From Macrostomum hystrix (Eukaryota > Platyhelminthes > Macrostomidae), in NCBI GenBank assembly GCA_950097015.1, contig CATNEN010000029.1, positions 5,785,501 through 5,849,500 of the forward strand: a stretch of DNA of 64,000 nucleotides. Direction: 5' to 3'. The notes below the pieces were generated by a model, which was not told the origin of the DNA, did no database searches, and saw only the letters and a program-made list of their open reading frames with translations. Within the stretch, counting starts at the first letter, position 1, and each line of letters begins with the position of its first letter. Both the position numbers and the translations under genes were made by a program. Positions 60,301-64,000 of the stretch are shown here, piece after piece.

Positions 60301-62846
60301 AGCTACCAGAATGTCACTCCCAGCTACCAGAATGTCACTCCCAGTTACAAGAATGCCATTCCCAGCTACTAGAGTATCACTTTCAGCTACCAGAATGTCA
60401 CTCCCAGCTACCAGAATGTCACTCCCAGTTACCAGAATGTCACTCTCAGTTACCAGAGTGTCACTCCCAGCTACCAGAATGTCACTCCCAGTTACCATAT
60501 TGTCACTCCCAGTTACCAGACTGTCACTCCCAGTTACCAGATTGTCACTCCCAGTTACCAGACTGTCACTCCCAGTTACCAGAATGTCACTCCCAGTTAC
60601 CAGAATGTCACTCCCAGTTACCAGACTGTCACTCCCAGTTACCAGATTGTCACTCCCAGTTACAAGAATGTCACTCTCAGTTACCAGATTGTCACTCCCA
60701 TTTACCAGACTGTCACTCCCAGTTACCAGATTGTCACTCCCAGTTACCAGAATGTCACTCTCAGTTACCAGAGTGTCACTCCCAGCTACCAGAATGTCAC
60801 TCCCAGTTACCATATTGTCACTCCCAGTTACCAGACTGTCACTCCCAGTTACTATATTGTCACTCCCAGTTACCAGACTGTCACTCCCAGTTACCATATT
60901 GTCACTCCCAGTTACCAGACTGTCACTCCCAGTTACTATATTGTCACTCCCAGTTACCAGACTGTCACTCCCAGTTACCATATTGTCACTCCCAGCTACC
61001 AGACTGTCACTCCCAGTTACCAGATTGTCACTCCCAGTTACAAGAATGTCACTCTCAGTTACCAGATTGTCACTCCCAGTTACCAGACTGTCACTCCCAG
61101 TTACCAGATTGTCACTCCCAGTTACCAGAATGTCACTCTCAGTTACCAGAGTGTCACTCCCAGCTACCAGAATGTCACTCCCAGTTACCAGAATGTCACT
61201 CTCAGTTACCAGAGTGTCAGTCCCAGCTACCAGAATGTCACTCCCAGTTACCATATTGTCACTCCCAGTTACCAGACTGTCACTCCCAGTTACCAGATTG
61301 TCACTCCCAGTTACCAGAATGTCACTCTCAGTTACCAGAGTGTCACTCCCAGCTACCAGAATGTCACTCCCAGTTACCATATTGTCACTCCCAGTTACCA
61401 GACTGTCACTCCCAGTTACCATATTGTCACTCCCAGTTACCAGACTGTCACTCCCAGTTACTATATTGTCACTCCCAGTTACCAGACTGTCACTCCCAGT
61501 TACTATATTGTCACTCCCAGTTACCAGACTGTCACTCCCAGTTACCATATTGTCACTCCCAGTTACCAGACTGTCACTCCCAGTTACTATATTGTCACTC
61601 CCAGTTACCAGACTGTCACTCCCAGTTACCATATTGTCACTCCCAGCTACCAGACTGTCACTCCCAGTTACCATATTGTCACTCCCAGCTACCAGACTGT
61701 CACTCCCAGTTACCAGATTGTCACTCCCAGTTACAAGAATGTCACTCTCAGTTACCAGATTGTCACTCCCAGTTACCAGACTGTCACTCCCAGTTACCAG
61801 ATTGTCACTCCCAGTTACCAGAATGTCACTCTCAGTTACCAGAGTGTCACTCCCAGCTACCAGAATGTCACTCCCAGTTACCAGAATGTCACTCTCAGTT
61901 ACCAGAGTGTCAGTCCCAGCTACCAGAATGTCACTCCCAGTTACCATATTGTCACTCCCAGTTACCAGACTGTCACTCCCAGTTACTATATTGTCACTCC
62001 CAGTTACCAGACTGTCACTCCCAGTTACCATATTGTCACTCCCAGTTACCAGACTATCACTCCCAGTTACCATATTGTCACTCCCAGTTACCATATTGTC
62101 ACTCCCAGTTACCATATTGTCACTCCCAGTTACCAGACTGTCACTCCCAGTTACAATATTGTCACTCCCAGTAACAAGACTGTCACTCCCAGTTGTCATA
62201 TTGTCACTCCCAGTTATCAGAATGTTACTCCCAGTTACAAGAATGTCAGTCCCAGGTTTTTGACAGTAGCGATCCATCCCTTCTGCAGGTGAAGCGCAAG
62301 GAGATTGCCCGCAGCCTGTGGGGCGGCAGCAGCGAGACGAACAGCGAAGAGCGACCGCGCCGCCGCGGCAGCCTGGCCCGCCGACTCAGCCGTCGGGTCT
62401 CCGGGGCTGCGCCGCTGGAATTTCCCAGCAACGGCTCAGCAACTGTGGGATCTGTGGGCGGCTTCGCTGGCTGCACCACGGCTCCGGTGGTGGCGCATTG
62501 GCCGGCTCTGGCATCCTACTCACCGCGCGAGACCTCGGCCATCCCGTTCATGCCCGGCTCCGTCATCGATGAGCTAGACGACGACATCGATGACTTCAAC
62601 GACGAAGTCGACACCAACAACAGCCGTCTTGGTGGCGTCGATGCGGATTGGCGCATGCATCCTAGGAGAGATCCGCCTCCTCCAGCGTCGCTGCAGCTGC
62701 CCTCGGTGTCTATCGTCGGGCAGCAGCAGCTGTCGTCGGTGGCCACCGTGGCTTCGATGCCTTCGCCGTCTGGTGCGGCCGCTGCAACGCTGCGGGATCG
62801 CTGGCGGGCGAGGCCGGATGTCGAGCGCGAGATGGGAGAGTACTGA
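51357..62846 (+). CDS. P2X ATP-gated cation channel
   Basis: Seven exons join in frame: 51357-51567, 53799-53979, 55712-55904, 57457-57697, 58759-58879, 59422-59656 and 62289-62846, giving 579 aa. The N-terminus has FEYETQK, keeping the T-x-K phosphorylation motif. TM1 is near 31-50 (VTYVIGW, then KGYQ). The ATP-site residues known in P2X are present: K68 and K70 (TTKLKG), T205 and K209 (NFTVLIKN), N314-F315-R316, and K333 (TLVKAYG). All ten ectodomain cysteines occur in the usual order. TM2 is near 357-381 with the conserved Asp374, followed by the YxxxK trafficking motif at 387-391. The long Ser/Arg/Asp-rich tail (395-579) looks disordered. The family forms trimeric, ATP-opened cation channels of the plasma membrane. 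Three introns carry different minisatellites next to exons. The donor after 59656 (GTTGGC) is weak. Confidence 0.96.
52878..52955 (+). mobile_element. SINE family B body fragment
   Basis: TTTACGATGAGAAAGTCAGG and GCAGATGTACACCCTTGTGTG match the 3' part of the copy at 55963-56200. The tRNA-like head is absent. Confidence 0.7.
55179..55688. repeat. 45-bp tRNA-like tandem array, 11 identical copies
   Basis: Each unit starts GTGGCCAAGTGGTTGCAGCT and ends CTGACCGAGAGGTCG. Starts at 55179, 55224 and so on to 55629 are exactly 45 bp apart, with no visible differences. A partial twelfth copy follows. The unit resembles the 5' half of a Ser/Leu-type tRNA or SINE head (A-box TGGCCAAGTGG) without a B-box. 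The array ends 23 bp before P2X exon 3. Confidence 0.95.
55963..56200 (+). mobile_element. tRNA-derived SINE, family B, best copy
   Basis: The head reads GGGGTCAGTGGCAGAGCGGT (A-box), then AGCTCGATTCC (B-box). A body follows with CGTGCAATTTACGCCCTTGA and GATGAGAAAGTCAGGGCAG, ending in a TG-rich tail. It lies in the P2X intron after exon 3. Other copies are at 19.3, 25.9, 52.9 and 59.2 kb. Confidence 0.8.
57212..57395. repeat. 31-bp triplicate followed by a GATA microsatellite
   Basis: Three copies of GATCGAATAGAGATTGGTTC plus TCAGTGATATT (about 57212-57307) run into a GATA tract at 57326-57392. A further fragment GAGATTGGTTCTCAGTG at 57405 suggests the GATA tract grew inside the repeat. Confidence 0.9.
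57717..58438. repeat. 21-bp minisatellite in a P2X intron, about 34 copies
   Basis: The unit reads TGACAGTATCTAGAGACATT plus G, with A/G (CTAAAGAC) and AAAG/ATTG variants. It begins about 20 bp after the exon 4 donor (57698). Confidence 0.95.
58587..58721 (+). repeat. Dispersed repeat copy shared with the channel gene
   Basis: The order of TTTTCCCCTGGGGAAA, CTTCACGATAGCTCCGAA, TTTTCGTGAAATTCC and GGATCAAACATTTTCCGC matches the reverse complement of 28483-28592. It lies just before P2X exon 5. Confidence 0.75.
58960..59140 (-). mobile_element. SINE family A copy, inverted
   Basis: The minus strand reads GGGAGTTCGAATCTCATTCC then GTGTCCTTGAACAAGACAC and CAGCCAGTTGTAAAATGGGT, the family A order. 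It lies in the intron after P2X exon 5. Confidence 0.78.
59192..59340 (-). mobile_element. SINE family B copy, inverted
   Basis: The minus strand starts GGGGCGAGTGGCAGAGCG and contains GAGCTAGATTCC, then the body CGTACAATTTACGCCCTTGA. It lies 80 bp before P2X exon 6. Confidence 0.78.
59692..62262. repeat. 21-bp minisatellite filling the last P2X intron, about 122 copies
   Basis: The unit reads GTCACTCCCAGTTACCAGAC plus T, with variants at a few positions (CATATT, AGAATG, CTCTCAG). The left part has a longer-period pattern (AGAATGCCATTCCCAGCTAC...TAGAGTATCACTTTC). The array starts about 35 bp after the exon 6 donor and ends 27 bp before exon 7. It stays open on both strands: 869 codons on -, 720 on +. 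Confidence 0.96.
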
Positions 62847-63169
62847 GGACCTTGTGCGGCCAGGGATCTGCCAGAAGTTCGTCATGACCGCAACGGAGCC
62901 CATGTTGTCGAGTATTTTCTAATCTGGAGATGCTCCGAAACTTTCATTTTATGTCCCTGGTCTGAGTCGTGTGCTGAGTCGAGCCATCAATGATTGTTGT
63001 CAATCATGGCTCAGACGAAAATATACATTTTATTTCAAAACATCAAGCAAAACGAATAGAAAATCCTGCTCGGTATGTTAAAGATCGGGGAGATTTTTTC
63101 TCAAGTAAAATAATCTAAAATGACGTTTTAAGAATTACAAGAATGCATGTAAGCTGATGATGGGTAGAG

Positions 63170-63550
63170 TGACAGATTGGAGGAGTGACAGATTAGAGGA
63201 GTGACAGATTGGAGGAGTGACAGATTGGAGGAGTGACAGATTGGAGGAGTGACAGATTGGAGGAGTGACAGATTGGAGGAGTGACAGATTGGAGGAGTGA
63301 CAGATTGGAGGAGTGACAGATTGGAGGAGTGACAGATTGGAGGAGTGACAGATTGGAGGAGTGACAGATTGGAGGAGTGACAGATTGGAGGAGTGACAGA
63401 TTGGAGGAGTGACAGATTGGAGGAGTGACAGATTGGAGGAGTGACAGATTGGAGGAGTGACAGATTGGAGGAGTGACAGATTGGAGGAGTGACCGATTGG
63501 AGGAGTGACCGATTGGAGGAGTGACCGATTGGAGGAGTGACCGATTGTAG
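63170..63550. repeat. 16-bp minisatellite between P2X and GPCR genes, about 23 copies
   Basis: Tandem GATTGGAGGAGTGACA units. The last four copies carry GTGACC, followed by degenerate ends. Confidence 0.95.
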
Positions 63551-63640
63551 GAGTGATGGACAGATTTGGAGAGTGTCTGATGCGAGTAGTGGTAGATTGG
63601 CAACTGAAAGTCTTTTTTACGCCCGTGGCGTAAAATCAAG

Positions 63641-64000
63641 CTATTCTCCTCGGACAGCCAATGGCATCAAGCCGCAGTCACCGCCACCGCCAAGGCCGTC
63701 GACACAATGTCCGGCTTCCTCGTGGATGCTGCGGGCGCCAGCCAGGCACAGGAGGCGACGCAGGTCGGCCCGAAATCTGGCCGAAGACGCCGAGTAGACA
63801 AAAAAATTCATCAGCGAGTCCAGCACAGACAGCGCGTTGGTGACAGCATCCGGGTGGAAAGGCAGCCAGTTGAGCAGATCCGGCTTCAGACCCAGCGCCG
63901 TTGTGGACACGAACGTCGGGAACTCGAGCGCGCAGAAAACGGCGGCGAGGCCCAAAACCATCCGGCTGGCGCGCAGCGAGTTCACCTCCTGCGACATGCG
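63641..64000 (-). CDS. Rhodopsin-type GPCR, C-terminal part (runs off the window)
   Basis: The minus-strand frame is open from the window edge to the stop at 63641-63643, about 119 codons. It starts in the third cytoplasmic loop/TM6 area (RASRMVLGLAAVFCALEFP). TM7 carries the D-S-L-M-N-F-F-V-Y motif, a variant of NPxxY with Met-Asn in place of Asn-Pro, as seen in many invertebrate peptide receptors of the FMRFamide-receptor-like type. A charged helix-8 region follows (SARFRADLRRLLC), with a Gly-rich tail. Only the last third of a seven-helix receptor is visible, so ligand class is a guess. The gene converges on P2X. Confidence 0.8.
   Translation of the reverse strand, partial: RMSQEVNSLRASRMVLGLAAVFCALEFPTFVSTTALGLKPDLLNWLPFHPDAVTNALSVLDSLMNFFVYSASSARFRADLRRLLCLAGARSIHEEAGHCVDGLGGGGDCGLMPLAVRGE

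Noticed and set aside
59668-62277. 869-codon minus frame of VTGSD repeats as an adhesin-like protein
   Set aside because: It lies inside a P2X intron minisatellite, with the same openness on the other strand and no flanking domain.

Overview
This is a metazoan nuclear window. It has spliced genes with GT-AG introns, P2X and rhodopsin-type receptors, tRNA-derived SINEs, LINEs, hAT elements and many minisatellites. The gene set, including a P2X receptor with all ten family cysteines, fits a repeat-rich invertebrate; P2X genes are missing from Drosophila and C. elegans. A lophotrochozoan or free-living flatworm is a guess, and the species cannot be fixed from the sequence alone.

Five protein-coding genes are supported by exon-by-exon reading. 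(1) A Cys-less pentameric ligand-gated channel on + (about 21.2-30.9 kb; its 5' start was not found). (2) A secreted phospholipase-B1/GDSL lipase on - (31.9-37.55 kb, nine exons, 453 aa). (3) A 14-3-3 adaptor on + (40.2-42.0 kb, four exons, 250 aa). (4) A P2X ATP-gated channel on + (51.4-62.8 kb, seven exons, 579 aa). (5) The 3' end of a rhodopsin-type GPCR on -, running off the right edge. The channel and lipase genes converge tail to tail, as do the P2X and GPCR genes. No operon-like or pathway link is visible, although three of the five are surface receptors or channels.

The left third (1-21 kb) has no confident host gene. It holds a ZBED5-like hAT relic, a nested inverted-repeat element, a LINE with a 17-bp target duplication, and a run of minisatellites: 34, 24, 21, 15, 21, 34 and 45 bp units. 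The 24-bp array is about 3 kb long and the first 21-bp array about 1.6 kb.

The channel gene's first recognised intron holds a readable history. A 5'-truncated RNase-H LINE (13-bp target duplication) was later split by an 850-bp hAT-type element (8-bp target duplication). The P2X introns carry three unrelated minisatellites lying within about 20-35 bp of splice sites. One fills nearly all of the last intron and is open in frame with the upstream exon. At 44.5 kb a short ORF carries a textbook 2A ribosome-skipping motif, probably the 5' end of a non-LTR retrotransposon. Two tRNA-derived SINE families and three 3' ends of one LINE family are scattered through the window.
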